From NCBI GenBank assembly GCA_050180485.1, contig JBFXED010000010.1:1-64000 (forward strand): a stretch of DNA of 64,000 nt, given 5' to 3'. The translations under genes and the position numbers were made by a program. Below the pieces are notes generated by a model. That model saw only the letters and a program-made list of their open reading frames with translations, made no database searches and was not told the origin of the DNA. The DNA comes from CADEGL01 sp050180485 (GTDB lineage Bacteria; Pseudomonadota; Alphaproteobacteria; CADEGL01). Shown piece after piece: positions 8,804 to 17,303 of the stretch; the stretch's first letter is position 1, and each line of letters opens with the position of its first letter.

Positions 8804-9507
8804 CGGGGTCGGCCGTATGGGCCGTGTTGCCGGTCAAAGGCTTCGTGAACGCGAAGAAGCGGTTGAAGCCCCTGCTCGGTCCGGGGGAGCGCAAGGCTTT
8901 CGCGATGGCGATGTTCGACGACGTTATGGCTGCCTGCACTGCTTCGCGTTCTCTGTCGGGAATCCTCGTCGTTACGAGCGACGACGAAGTCTTGCATAGG
9001 GCGGAGCGCGCGGGGGGGCGCATTCTGAGAGAGGAGCGAGAGCGAGGCATCAATGCGGCCCTTCACGATGGGATCGCGGCGCTGAGGCAGGTTGCTTCCG
9101 CCGTGGTCGCCCTTCCGTCGGATCTCCCGCTGATTACGCCCAACGCGCTCGACGAGGTGGGAGGCCTGTGCGAGGCTGAAAACGTGATTGCCATCGCGCG
9201 CGCGTCCCGCGACGGAGGCACCAATCTTTTGGCCTGTTCTCCTAGTGGGCTGATCAAGCCCGGCTTTGGGCCCGATAGTTTCGAGCGGCATCGATCCCTC
9301 GCCCGGCAAGCTGGAATAGATCCGGTGGCGGTGCGCGGCGAAGGATGGGCGCTCGATGTGGATACGCCCGAAGACGTGGCGAGATTCCTGGCCGTGCTAT
9401 CGGCGACATTCGCGCATAGGACCCTCATGGAGATGGGCGCGGGTGCGCGACTGAGGCCTCTTGCGTCGTGCCGGGAGGCCGGTTTTCCTACCGCCATGCC
9501 CCGATGA
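8800..9507 (+). CDS. cofC: 2-phospho-L-lactate guanylyltransferase-like protein (CofC/FbiD family)
   Basis: The 235-residue nucleotidyltransferase makes the GDP-activated three-carbon donor used by CofD. It starts with AVWAVLPVKGFVNAKKRL, where the conserved lysines bind the triphosphate. ALPSDLPLI carries the metal-binding aspartate, followed by ARASRDGGTNLL and a C-terminal WALDVDTPEDV. The family uses 2-phospholactate in archaea and phosphoenolpyruvate in mycobacteria, and 3-phosphoglycerate has been reported in a Gram-negative bacterium; the sequence alone does not tell which applies here. About 30 C-terminal residues extend past the usual end and overlap the region before fbiC. It is coupled by ATGA overlaps on both sides. 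Confidence 0.92.
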   Translation: MTGSAVWAVLPVKGFVNAKKRLKPLLGPGERKAFAMAMFDDVMAACTASRSLSGILVVTSDDEVLHRAERAGGRILREERERGINAALHDGIAALRQVASAVVALPSDLPLITPNALDEVGGLCEAENVIAIARASRDGGTNLLACSPSGLIKPGFGPDSFERHRSLARQAGIDPVAVRGEGWALDVDTPEDVARFLAVLSATFAHRTLMEMGAGARLRPLASCREAGFPTAMPR

Positions 9508-11915
9508 CCGCTTACGCGACTCAAGACGAGGTTCTTTCGTCGGCCGTAGCCCATCGTCTCGCGCGCGAGCAAGCCTTTGCCTTCGTCGACAGCGATGCGG
9601 ATTGTCTGCTGCGGGCGGCGGCCGGAAAGCGGGATGCCGCGCATGGTTCGCTGATTTCCTATTCGAAAAAAGTCTTCATTCCGCTGACGCAGCTCTGCCG
9701 CGACATATGTCATTACTGCACGTTTGCCCGGCCCCCGCGCCATGGCGAAGCGGCCTACCTGAAGCCGGATCAGGTCCTGGCCATCGCGTGCGCTGGCCTC
9801 GAATCGGGCTGCAAGGAGGCCTTGTTCACCTTGGGGGATAAGCCCGAGCTGAGATACGCGTCCGCGAAGGAGGAACTCGATCGCGCCGGCTACGCTTCGA
9901 CGCTCGGCTATCTGGCCGACATGGCCGGCCTCGTTCTGGAAAAGACCGGACTTCTGCCGCACGTCAATCCCGGCCTGCTCGCGGCGGGAGACGTGGCGGC
10001 CCTGCGGCGCGTGTCGGTGTCCCAGGGCATTATGCTGGAAAGCGCTTCGGAGCGGCTATGCCGTCGCGGGGGACCGCATTTCGGTTCTCCGGATAAGCAG
10101 CCTTTCGCGCGCTTGGAGACAATCCGTCTCGCCGGCGCGCAGAATGTGCCATTCACCTCGGGCATTCTTATCGGCATCGGCGAGACCCGATCGGAGCGGA
10201 TCGAGGCCCTTTTGGCCTTGCGGGATCTCAACGACGCACACGGCCATATCCAGGAAATCATCATCCAGAATTTTCGCCCCAAGCCCGGGACACGGATGGC
10301 GAACTGGCCTGGCGCGGCTCTCGAGGAGCATCTCTGGACAATCGCGGTGGCGAGGCTGCTTTTCGAGCCGGGCATGAACGTCCAGGCGCCGCCGAATCTC
10401 AATCCGGAGGCGTTGACGCGCTTGATAGAGGCGGGGATCAATGACTGGGGTGGCGTCTCGCCGGTCACGCCCGATCATGTCAATCCGGAGGCGCCCTGGC
10501 CGGAGATTGAAAGGCTTCGGGCCGTGACTGAGGCCGCCGGCAAACAGCTTGCCGAGCGGCTTGCGATCTATCCCGCCTATGCGCAGCGCCCGGATCGATG
10601 GTTGGACCGGAACCTCGTAAAGCCCACGCTGGATAAATGCGATGCCGGCGGCTTGGCACGCACGGATTCCTGGTGTCCCGGCGCTCAGCTGCCGCCACCT
10701 CAGTTTTCGCGCGCGGCTCTTGGAAGACCCGGTGCCGCGAGCCGCGAGCTTGATGCGATTCTGGAAAAACCCGCGCGTGGGGTGGAACTCGTGGAAGCCG
10801 ACATCATTCGGTTGTTTCACGCCCGCGGCGCGACGTTCGAGGCGGTCTGCGATGCCGCCGACGGGTTGCGGCGAGCGATAAACGGCGACTGCGTCACCTA
10901 CGTCGTGAACAGAAATATCAACTATACGAATATCTGTTCCTTCAAATGCCATTTTTGCGCCTTCTCCAAAGGCAAGCAGAACGAGAGCTTGCGAGGCCGG
11001 GCGTATGACCTGTCTCTTGACCAGGTGGTGGAGCGTGCGCGTGTCGCGAGAGGGCGAGGAGCCACGGAAGTCTGCATGCAGGGTGGAATCCATCCTGCCT
11101 ATGGCGGTCATACCTATCTCGAACTTTGCCGCGCGGTGAAGAATGCAGTTCCCGATATCCACATTCACGCGTTTTCGCCGCTGGAGATCCACCAAGGAGC
11201 CGAGACACTGGGTATCGGCGTGCGGGATTTCCTGCTTCAGCTCAAAGACATCGGGCTGGGGACCCTGCCGGGGACGGCGGCAGAGATCCTGGATGACGAG
11301 GTTCGCAGGGTTATTTGCCCGGACAAGCTCGATACGTCGGCCTGGCTGGAGGTCGTGCGGACGGCTCACGCGATCGGTCTCCGCAGCACAGCCACAATCA
11401 TGTTCGGGCATGTCGACGGATACCAGCATTGGGCGCGGCATCTTCTGCGGGTGCGGGACTTGCAGAAAGAGACGGGGGGATTTACGGAGTTCGTGCCGCT
11501 TCCCTTCGTTCCCATGCAGACTCCACTCTATCTAAAAGGCGGGGCGCGTCCGGGGCCGACGTTCCGGGAGGCGGTCCTCATGCATGCGGTCGCACGGCTG
11601 GTGCTCCATCCTCACGTCACGAATATACAGGCCTCGTGGGTGAAGATGGGCGCGAGCGGCACGCAAGCATGTCTGTGCGCAGGCGCCAATGACGTGGGCG
11701 GAACGCTGATGAACGAATCCATTTCTCGCTCAGCGGGCGCCAGTCACGGACAGGAAATGACGGTGGAAGATTTGGCCGATCTCATTCGAGCCGCGGGCCG
11801 TTTTCCGCAGCAGAGGACCACACTCTACGACCCTGTCGCCCCGCGCATGGAGCCTGCGTGGCATGAGATCGTTTCGTCAGCGCATGAGCCGAGGTTTCAG
11901 GAGGAAACGACGTAG
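9504..11915 (+). CDS. fbiC: FO synthase, fused CofG-CofH (bifunctional radical SAM)
   Basis: The 803-residue protein has two radical SAM modules that together build the deazaflavin FO from tyrosine and a ribityl pyrimidine. The N-terminal CofG half carries CRDICHYC (Cys65, 69, 72) and the C-terminal CofH half carries CSFKCHFC (Cys478, 482, 485); both are the CX3CX2C cluster motif. Other CofH marks are MQGGIHP, HAFSPLEI and GTLPGTAAEIL. The ATG at 9504 overlaps the cofC stop (ATGA). An upstream in-frame start at 9468 would add 12 residues. Fusion is the bacterial (FbiC) arrangement, whereas archaea mostly have separate genes. It ends seven bases before a convergent LLM gene. Confidence 0.96.
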   Translation: MTAYATQDEVLSSAVAHRLAREQAFAFVDSDADCLLRAAAGKRDAAHGSLISYSKKVFIPLTQLCRDICHYCTFARPPRHGEAAYLKPDQVLAIACAGLESGCKEALFTLGDKPELRYASAKEELDRAGYASTLGYLADMAGLVLEKTGLLPHVNPGLLAAGDVAALRRVSVSQGIMLESASERLCRRGGPHFGSPDKQPFARLETIRLAGAQNVPFTSGILIGIGETRSERIEALLALRDLNDAHGHIQEIIIQNFRPKPGTRMANWPGAALEEHLWTIAVARLLFEPGMNVQAPPNLNPEALTRLIEAGINDWGGVSPVTPDHVNPEAPWPEIERLRAVTEAAGKQLAERLAIYPAYAQRPDRWLDRNLVKPTLDKCDAGGLARTDSWCPGAQLPPPQFSRAALGRPGAASRELDAILEKPARGVELVEADIIRLFHARGATFEAVCDAADGLRRAINGDCVTYVVNRNINYTNICSFKCHFCAFSKGKQNESLRGRAYDLSLDQVVERARVARGRGATEVCMQGGIHPAYGGHTYLELCRAVKNAVPDIHIHAFSPLEIHQGAETLGIGVRDFLLQLKDIGLGTLPGTAAEILDDEVRRVICPDKLDTSAWLEVVRTAHAIGLRSTATIMFGHVDGYQHWARHLLRVRDLQKETGGFTEFVPLPFVPMQTPLYLKGGARPGPTFREAVLMHAVARLVLHPHVTNIQASWVKMGASGTQACLCAGANDVGGTLMNESISRSAGASHGQEMTVEDLADLIRAAGRFPQQRTTLYDPVAPRMEPAWHEIVSSAHEPRFQEETT

Positions 11916-11922
11916 CTCGCAT

Positions 11923-12870
11923 TTACCGGGTCGTGAACGACCTGGCGGCTTCCATTATTTTTTCAATGGTGGCGGCGCGCTTTTGGGGATTGCCGCCGAA
12001 TGTCAGAACGACATGCTTAACCCCCGCCTCGGCATATTTGAACAATGTATCGGCGATGTAATTCGGCGGGCCGCTGATGAGCGACGCGGCCCATGGATCC
12101 GGGCCGATTTTTTCCGCGATTTCCATCGGCGCGTGAAGCCCCGCGCCGGCGATGGTTCGACCTTTGCCGTGGGCCATTTCCTGGACTTCGGCGAACTTGG
12201 TGCGCAGAATTTCGGGGGATGTGCCAAAAATATGCGGGTGCCAGATGTCGCCGAACTGGGCGACTCGCCGCATCGCAGCGCCGGTGTTTCCACCGATCCA
12301 AACCAACGGTCGTCTTGGTGACGCGAACGTCGGATTGATGGCCATGTTCTTGAAAGAAAACTTTTGACCCTGAAAGCTCGCCGACACCGTCGCGGCTGGA
12401 AGACTGGTCAGGCATTCCAGAATCTCGTCCGTGATGCGGCCGCGCGCGTGATATTCTATGCTGAGCGCGTCGAATTCCTCCTTCAGCCAGCCGGCGCCGA
12501 TACCGAAATGCAGTCGGCCATTAGACAATGTCTGCACCGTGCCGATCAGCTTTGCCCAGAGCAAAGGATGGCGATACGGAAGGATGCCCACCCCAATACC
12601 CAGGTAACATTCCCGTGTTAGCGCCGCAGCGAATCCGAGCGAGACGAAGGCCTCCAGATAGGGGCGGTCGAACGGCACTTCATAGCTGTTGTTCGAACCT
12701 TCCTTGTAGGGGTATTCGGTGCCTTGTTGCGAGGTCAGGGCGATGTGATCTCCGACCCACAGGGCGGCGACCCCAAGCTTCTCCGCAGCATCGATTACCT
12801 CGCTAATCGCCTTAGGACTGGCGACATGGCCAGTGTTGGGCAAGAGGACACCGATTTGGAGCTTGTTCAT
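11923..12870 (-). CDS. LLM-class F420-dependent oxidoreductase
   Basis: The 315-residue luciferase-like protein opens with LQIGVLLPNTGHVASPKAI, followed by AEKLGVAALWVGDHIAL, LGIGVGILPYRHPLLWAK and SNGRLHFGIGAGWLKEEF. This pattern, with GVGILPYRHP and GAGWLKEEF, is that of the actinobacterial-style F420-dependent subfamily rather than of FMN-dependent alkane monooxygenases, so F420 use is well supported by similarity. It is downstream of an acyl-CoA dehydrogenase gene with a 34-base gap and probably shares its transcript. It converges on the FO synthase gene that helps make its cofactor. The reaction and substrate are unknown. Confidence 0.9.
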   Translation of the reverse strand: MNKLQIGVLLPNTGHVASPKAISEVIDAAEKLGVAALWVGDHIALTSQQGTEYPYKEGSNNSYEVPFDRPYLEAFVSLGFAAALTRECYLGIGVGILPYRHPLLWAKLIGTVQTLSNGRLHFGIGAGWLKEEFDALSIEYHARGRITDEILECLTSLPAATVSASFQGQKFSFKNMAINPTFASPRRPLVWIGGNTGAAMRRVAQFGDIWHPHIFGTSPEILRTKFAEVQEMAHGKGRTIAGAGLHAPMEIAEKIGPDPWAASLISGPPNYIADTLFKYAEAGVKHVVLTFGGNPQKRAATIEKIMEAARSFTTR

Positions 12871-12904
12871 GTGCAGTTCCTCTTCCGCCCGTTAAAGCCG
12901 TCAT

Positions 12905-14059
12905 TTAGCAACCCAGCGAACGCGCGATGAGAAGTTGCTGAATTTCCGTGGTGCCTTCGCCGATTTCCAATATTTGTGCCTCACGATAGAGACGGTTCAC
13001 GCGAAATTCCTGCATGAAGCCGTAACCGCCGTGAATTTGATATGCATCCGTCGCGGCCTGCACGGCCAGCCGCGTGCCCATCAGCTTGACCATTGCGGCT
13101 TCCGCTTGGCATTCGCGCCCTTGTGCGTGCAGCCATGCGACATAATGAGCGAAACGACGCGTGGCTTCCGCGTGGGTCGCCATGTTCGACAGCTTCGCCT
13201 GCGTAAGCTGAAAGGAGCTCAATGGTTGGCCGAATTGGGTGCGATTTTTGGCGTAGCTCAAAGTTTCCTCAAGGCTTGCACGGATTAGGGCACAACCGAG
13301 GATGCCAAAGACGATTCGCCCTAGATTGAGCCCGCCTAGTGCCTGGCGGAGCCCCGCGCCTTCCTCTCCCAGAAGATTTTGTCCGGGAATTCGGCAATCC
13401 TCGAATATGAGTTCACGGTTATCCATGCCGTGCCAGGCCATCTTGGCAAACGATTGCCCAAGTTTGAATCCGGGCGTTCCAGCAGGCACGACGAACGACG
13501 AAATACTATTGCGGCCGTTTTTGCCTTGCCCAGTGCTGGCCATGACGACGAGGCCGTCGCTGATCGCCGTCCCAGCGTTACTGATGAAGATCTTGTTGCC
13601 GTTCAGGATCCAATCTTGATTGCCGTCCCGCGCGGCCCGTGTCCTCAATCCACCTGCATCTGAACCCGCGCCCGGCTCCGTCAACCCGATCGCGCCGAGC
13701 TTTTCTCCCCGGGCGAAGGGGGGGAGCCATTCGTCCTTCTGCTTCGCCGTGCCGAGCTGGACATACATGTTCGCGACGAGCACGTGCACTTGCCAGATCA
13801 GGGCGAATGTCTGGCTGACTGTGCCAACCTCTTCCATCGCCATGATGTAGCTAAGGGAATCCAGCCCGCTGCCGCCGTACTCACTGGGGATCAGGATTCC
13901 AGCCATCCCCAGATCGCTCCACTTTTTCCATAGGTCATATGGAAACTCGTGATCGCGATCCATTTGCTCCTGAGCCGGAGCGATCTCCGAGTGAGCGAAA
14001 TGTCGAACCATGTCGATAAGACCGACTTGGTCCGCGGAGGGTTCGAAGTTCAATTCCAT
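12905..14059 (-). CDS. Acyl-CoA dehydrogenase
   Basis: The 384-residue FAD flavoprotein has the three-domain acyl-CoA dehydrogenase layout. It shows the N-terminal helical part, IGLTEPGAGSDAGGL near residues 130-145, and ISNAGTA(I)SDGLVVMA in the beta domain. The C-terminal segment is QIHGGYGFMQEF followed by REAQILEIGEGTTEIQ, in which the glutamate of EGT is the usual catalytic base. It would form a 2-enoyl-CoA, feeding the crotonase. ATG at 14059 follows AAGGAGA. It is divergent from the CoA ligase at 14205, with 145 bases between. Confidence 0.93.
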   Translation of the reverse strand: MELNFEPSADQVGLIDMVRHFAHSEIAPAQEQMDRDHEFPYDLWKKWSDLGMAGILIPSEYGGSGLDSLSYIMAMEEVGTVSQTFALIWQVHVLVANMYVQLGTAKQKDEWLPPFARGEKLGAIGLTEPGAGSDAGGLRTRAARDGNQDWILNGNKIFISNAGTAISDGLVVMASTGQGKNGRNSISSFVVPAGTPGFKLGQSFAKMAWHGMDNRELIFEDCRIPGQNLLGEEGAGLRQALGGLNLGRIVFGILGCALIRASLEETLSYAKNRTQFGQPLSSFQLTQAKLSNMATHAEATRRFAHYVAWLHAQGRECQAEAAMVKLMGTRLAVQAATDAYQIHGGYGFMQEFRVNRLYREAQILEIGEGTTEIQQLLIARSLGC

Positions 14060-14204
14060 TCTCCTTACGTTCTAGAGTGGCTCGGTCCGAAGCTTGGTAA
14101 GAGCCGTGCGAAGTCCGGCTAGCACGTACTTTGTCTAGCTTGCCTTTCAAGCAGGAACAGTTATCATTAGAACAATCGTTTGACAAGTTTACTCAGGATT
14201 TCCG

Positions 14205-15809
14205 TTGTCAAACCGCCCTGGCATTTCGTCTCTTCCCGAAACTCTGCACCGCCTCCTAGAGGCCAGGGCCGTGTCATGGCCCGAACGCGACTTCCTGCTC
14301 GGGAGGGAAAGGCGTTGGACCTTTGGCGCGCTCAATCGTCACGCGAACCAAGTTGCGCGCTTTCTCCGGGAAAGGGATGTGCGGCCAGGCGATCGTGTGG
14401 TGGTGGTGATGCCAGCCTCCGAAGCGTATCTCGCGCTGTGGTTTGCGATTTCGAAAGTTGGTGCAGTGGAAGTTCCAATCAATCCAGCTTATCGCGGAGA
14501 GTTACTGCGACATCTTTTGCTCACCGCGGGGATGAAGCTTGCGATCGTCGATTCCGCCTTCCGGAGGGACTTCGATGCGGTTAACCAGGGGCTGCCGGTG
14601 TTCGCGGAGGTCGTCGACGCGTCGCATGTGGTGTATGGCGCCGATCAGATCGAGAAGCTTTCGGATACGAATCTGTCAGTACCGGCTCAACCTCGGCGAA
14701 GCGATCCAGCTTGCGTGATCTTCACGTCCGGCACGACCGGGCTGTCAAAGGGGGTGGTCATGAGCCACCGCCATCAGATGTCGTTCGGGCTGTTTTTCGC
14801 AGAAATCGTCGGCTTCCGCGAAGACGATATCGCGTACAATTTTCTACCCTTCTTCCACATCGCAGCGAAGTTTCTGACGCTTGGCGCTATGCTGAGCGGT
14901 GGCCAGATGGTGCTGCTGCCGGTCTTCAGCCGGTCGCGGTTCTGGGACGATGTTCGCGAGTATAAGGCGACCCTATGCGTGGCGGTCGGCGGCCTGTGCC
15001 ATCTTCTGAACAGCGCACCTGAAACACCAGCGGATGCGGACAATTCGCTCCGCTTGATATACGCGGTGCCGGTACCGTGGGAATTCAAGGAGAGCTTCGA
15101 GAACCGATTCGGACTCAAGTTCGTCGAAGGGTTCGGAGGCACCGAGAGCAATCTGGTGGCATATAGCAGGCTGGACGAAGACACCCCGCGCAACTCTTGC
15201 GGACGGGTCAGCCCGCATTTTGAAATGACCATTCGCGACGAACGGGGGGATGAGTGCGAGCCGGGGCAACCTGGCGAGTTTTGCGTCCGGCCGCGTCACG
15301 CGGATACGACCATGACCGGGTATCTCGGCCTGCCGGAGAAGAGCCTCGAGATCATGAAGGATTACTGGTTTCATACCGGCGATCGGGGATGGGTCGACGG
15401 CAATGGGTACTTTTTCTTCATGGACCGGCTCAAGGATGCCATTCGTCGCCGTGGGGAAAACATCTCGTCCTTCGAGGTCGAGCGTTTGCTGAACGGTCAC
15501 CCGGACGTCGCGGAATGTGCCGTCGTGCCGGTACCCTCGGAGCTCGGCGAAGAGGAGATCAGGGCGGTCGTCGTATGCCGCGAGGGCGCAACCGTGGATC
15601 CGGAAAAACTCCTCCGTTATGCCGCGGAAGTCATGCCGCATTTCATGATCCCCCGTTTCGTGGAGTTTCGTGCCGAGCTTCCCCGCACTCCCACTCTCAA
15701 GGTGCGCAAAGTCGAGTTGAGAGAGCAGGGCATCACGGCGAACACATGGGATTGCGAGAAGGCCGGCTTCCGAATCACCCGGGATGGGTTGCGGAAGATT
15801 TCTGGCTAG
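14205..15809 (+). CDS. AMP-binding acyl-CoA ligase (CaiC-like)
   Basis: The 534-residue CoA ligase has FTSGTTGLSKG near residue 173, FGGTESN, FHTGDRGWVDGNGY and the RRRGENISSFEVE motif shared with the ligase at 3943. The terminal catalytic-lysine region is TPTLKVRKVELR. The start is TTG at 14205, preceded by AGGA; no ATG or GTG near the expected N-terminus fits better. It ends in CTAG, whose two strands give the stop codons of this gene and of convergent livF. Its promoter region contains the CAAAC-core motif at 14176-14182. The substrate is unknown, probably a carboxylate imported or formed by the neighbouring genes. Confidence 0.9.
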   Translation: MSNRPGISSLPETLHRLLEARAVSWPERDFLLGRERRWTFGALNRHANQVARFLRERDVRPGDRVVVVMPASEAYLALWFAISKVGAVEVPINPAYRGELLRHLLLTAGMKLAIVDSAFRRDFDAVNQGLPVFAEVVDASHVVYGADQIEKLSDTNLSVPAQPRRSDPACVIFTSGTTGLSKGVVMSHRHQMSFGLFFAEIVGFREDDIAYNFLPFFHIAAKFLTLGAMLSGGQMVLLPVFSRSRFWDDVREYKATLCVAVGGLCHLLNSAPETPADADNSLRLIYAVPVPWEFKESFENRFGLKFVEGFGGTESNLVAYSRLDEDTPRNSCGRVSPHFEMTIRDERGDECEPGQPGEFCVRPRHADTTMTGYLGLPEKSLEIMKDYWFHTGDRGWVDGNGYFFFMDRLKDAIRRRGENISSFEVERLLNGHPDVAECAVVPVPSELGEEEIRAVVVCREGATVDPEKLLRYAAEVMPHFMIPRFVEFRAELPRTPTLKVRKVELREQGITANTWDCEKAGFRITRDGLRKISG

Positions 15810-16534
15810 CCGGATACTGCGTTGCCCCGCCGCCCCAAATACGCCTCAACGATCTTTGGGTCGGCTGCCAGCGTGGACGCGGGGCCTTCTGTGACCGTTC
15901 GCCCCGTTTCCAGGACATACCCATACGACGCATAGCGCAGGATAAGTTTGGTATTCTGCTCCACGCACAGTACGGCCAGGCCGGAACGGGTTAACTCAAG
16001 AAGCACTTCCATCAACTGCTCGACCACCTTGGGCGCCAAGCCGAGCGACATTTCGTCGACCATCAGGAGTTTGGGTTTTTTCAACAGCGCACGGGCGATG
16101 GAGAGCATCTGCTGCTCGCCGCCCGAGAGGAGGCCGGCCTCCTGGCGCTGTCTTTCGCGCAGCTGGGGGAAGTAGCCCAGCACCCTCTCGATCGCTTCGG
16201 TCTCCGATTGCTTCGAGCCAAGGAGGCCGATCTTCAGGTTCTCCGCGACGCTGATCGTCGGCAGAAGGCCCCGTCCTTCCGGGACGTGCGCGACACCGCG
16301 CCGGGCGATCAAGTGAGGCGCCAGGCCGGAGATCACCTGTCCGTGGAAATGGATAGAGCCCCGGGAAGGCGGCAGCAGGCCGGAGATGGACCGCAAGGTC
16401 GTGGTCTTCCCGGCGCCGTTCGCGCCCAGGAGGGCACATAACGTTCCGGATGCCACGTCAAAGCTGACGTTCGATACGGCGCGAGTCCGGCCGTAGCGAA
16501 CCTCGATCTCCCGGACTTCGAGCAGGTTATCCAT
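15806..16534 (-). CDS. livF: Branched-chain-type ABC transporter, ATP-binding protein LivF
   Basis: The 242-residue ATPase has Walker A GANGAGKT, signature LSGGEQQ and Walker B LLMVDEMSLGLAPK. The last of these, followed by LAVLCVEQN, is characteristic of LivF. It energises the inner-membrane importer formed by LivH and LivM. ATG at 16534 begins MDNLLEVREIEVRYG, and its start overlaps the livG end by eight bases. It is the last gene of a minus-strand operon that begins with the DUF35 and thiolase-like genes, which ties transport to catabolism. The solute is more likely an aromatic or organic acid than an amino acid (inference). Confidence 0.93.
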   Translation of the reverse strand: MDNLLEVREIEVRYGRTRAVSNVSFDVASGTLCALLGANGAGKTTTLRSISGLLPPSRGSIHFHGQVISGLAPHLIARRGVAHVPEGRGLLPTISVAENLKIGLLGSKQSETEAIERVLGYFPQLRERQRQEAGLLSGGEQQMLSIARALLKKPKLLMVDEMSLGLAPKVVEQLMEVLLELTRSGLAVLCVEQNTKLILRYASYGYVLETGRTVTEGPASTLAADPKIVEAYLGRRGNAVSG

Positions 16535-17303
16535 GGCCGAGATAAGCCTTGATGACGGCGTCGTTTCTTCGGATATCGTCGGGCGCGCCTTCGGCGACGA
16601 GCGAGCCCCGGTCGAGAACGGCAATGCGTTCGCACAAGTCCATGACCAGGTTCATGTCGTGATCGACGAGAACGACGCTGAAGGGTGAACGCTTGCGGAG
16701 CGTCTCCAAACTGACTTTCAGGTCGACAGTCTCACGGTCGTTCAGCCCTCCGGCTGGCTCGTCGAGAAGCAGGAGAGTCGGCTTGCGCAAAACGGCGCGG
16801 GCAACTTCGACCCTTTTCTGTTGCCCGACCGACAGAGTGTCGACGGTCGCATCCAGCACGGTGCGCGCGATATGGAGCATATCAGCGACCTCCTCGATTT
16901 GGCGCATGGCCTCGGCCTCGGCCCGGGCGATCCGCCGCGACGGAAGCAGGGTGGCTAGCGGGTGGTACGTCAAGGCGAGGTGCAGACCGAGCAGAAGGTT
17001 GTCGCGGACCGTGCGTTCTCGCAGCAGCGCAATGTTCTGGAACGTCCTTCCGATGCCCAGCTTGGCCACCTTATCGACCGACAGACCGCGGATATTCTGT
17101 CCATTGAACAGGATGCGCCCGTCTCCGCTCGACCGCGCGAAACCCGAAATGGTGTTGAACAATGTGGTCTTGCCGGCCCCGTTTGGTCCGATCAGACCGA
17201 ACACGATTCCTTCCGGCACGGAAATCGTGACGTCGTTCACGGCAACCACGCCGCCGAACCGCACCGTGACGCTTTCGAGGTCGAGAACGGGAGCGGCGCT
17301 CAT
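16527..17303 (-). CDS. livG: Branched-chain-type ABC transporter, ATP-binding protein LivG
   Basis: The 258-residue ATPase has Walker A GPNGAGKTT, the Q-loop region GIGRTFQNIALL, signature LSVGQQKRVEVARA, Walker B LLLLDEPAGGLND and H-loop VLVDHDMNLVM. It is the LivG paralogue of the pair. The true start is ATG at 17303, where ATGA overlaps the livM stop. The open frame upstream of it is the out-of-frame shadow of livM. Note Val in the signature, where Gly is usual (LSGGQ). Confidence 0.93.
   Translation of the reverse strand: MSAAPVLDLESVTVRFGGVVAVNDVTISVPEGIVFGLIGPNGAGKTTLFNTISGFARSSGDGRILFNGQNIRGLSVDKVAKLGIGRTFQNIALLRERTVRDNLLLGLHLALTYHPLATLLPSRRIARAEAEAMRQIEEVADMLHIARTVLDATVDTLSVGQQKRVEVARAVLRKPTLLLLDEPAGGLNDRETVDLKVSLETLRKRSPFSVVLVDHDMNLVMDLCERIAVLDRGSLVAEGAPDDIRRNDAVIKAYLGHG

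Noticed and set aside
10056..11441. Long 461-codon minus-strand frame inside FO synthase
   Set aside because: It mirrors the codon periodicity of the GC-rich fbiC gene, has no motif, and fbiC is unambiguous.
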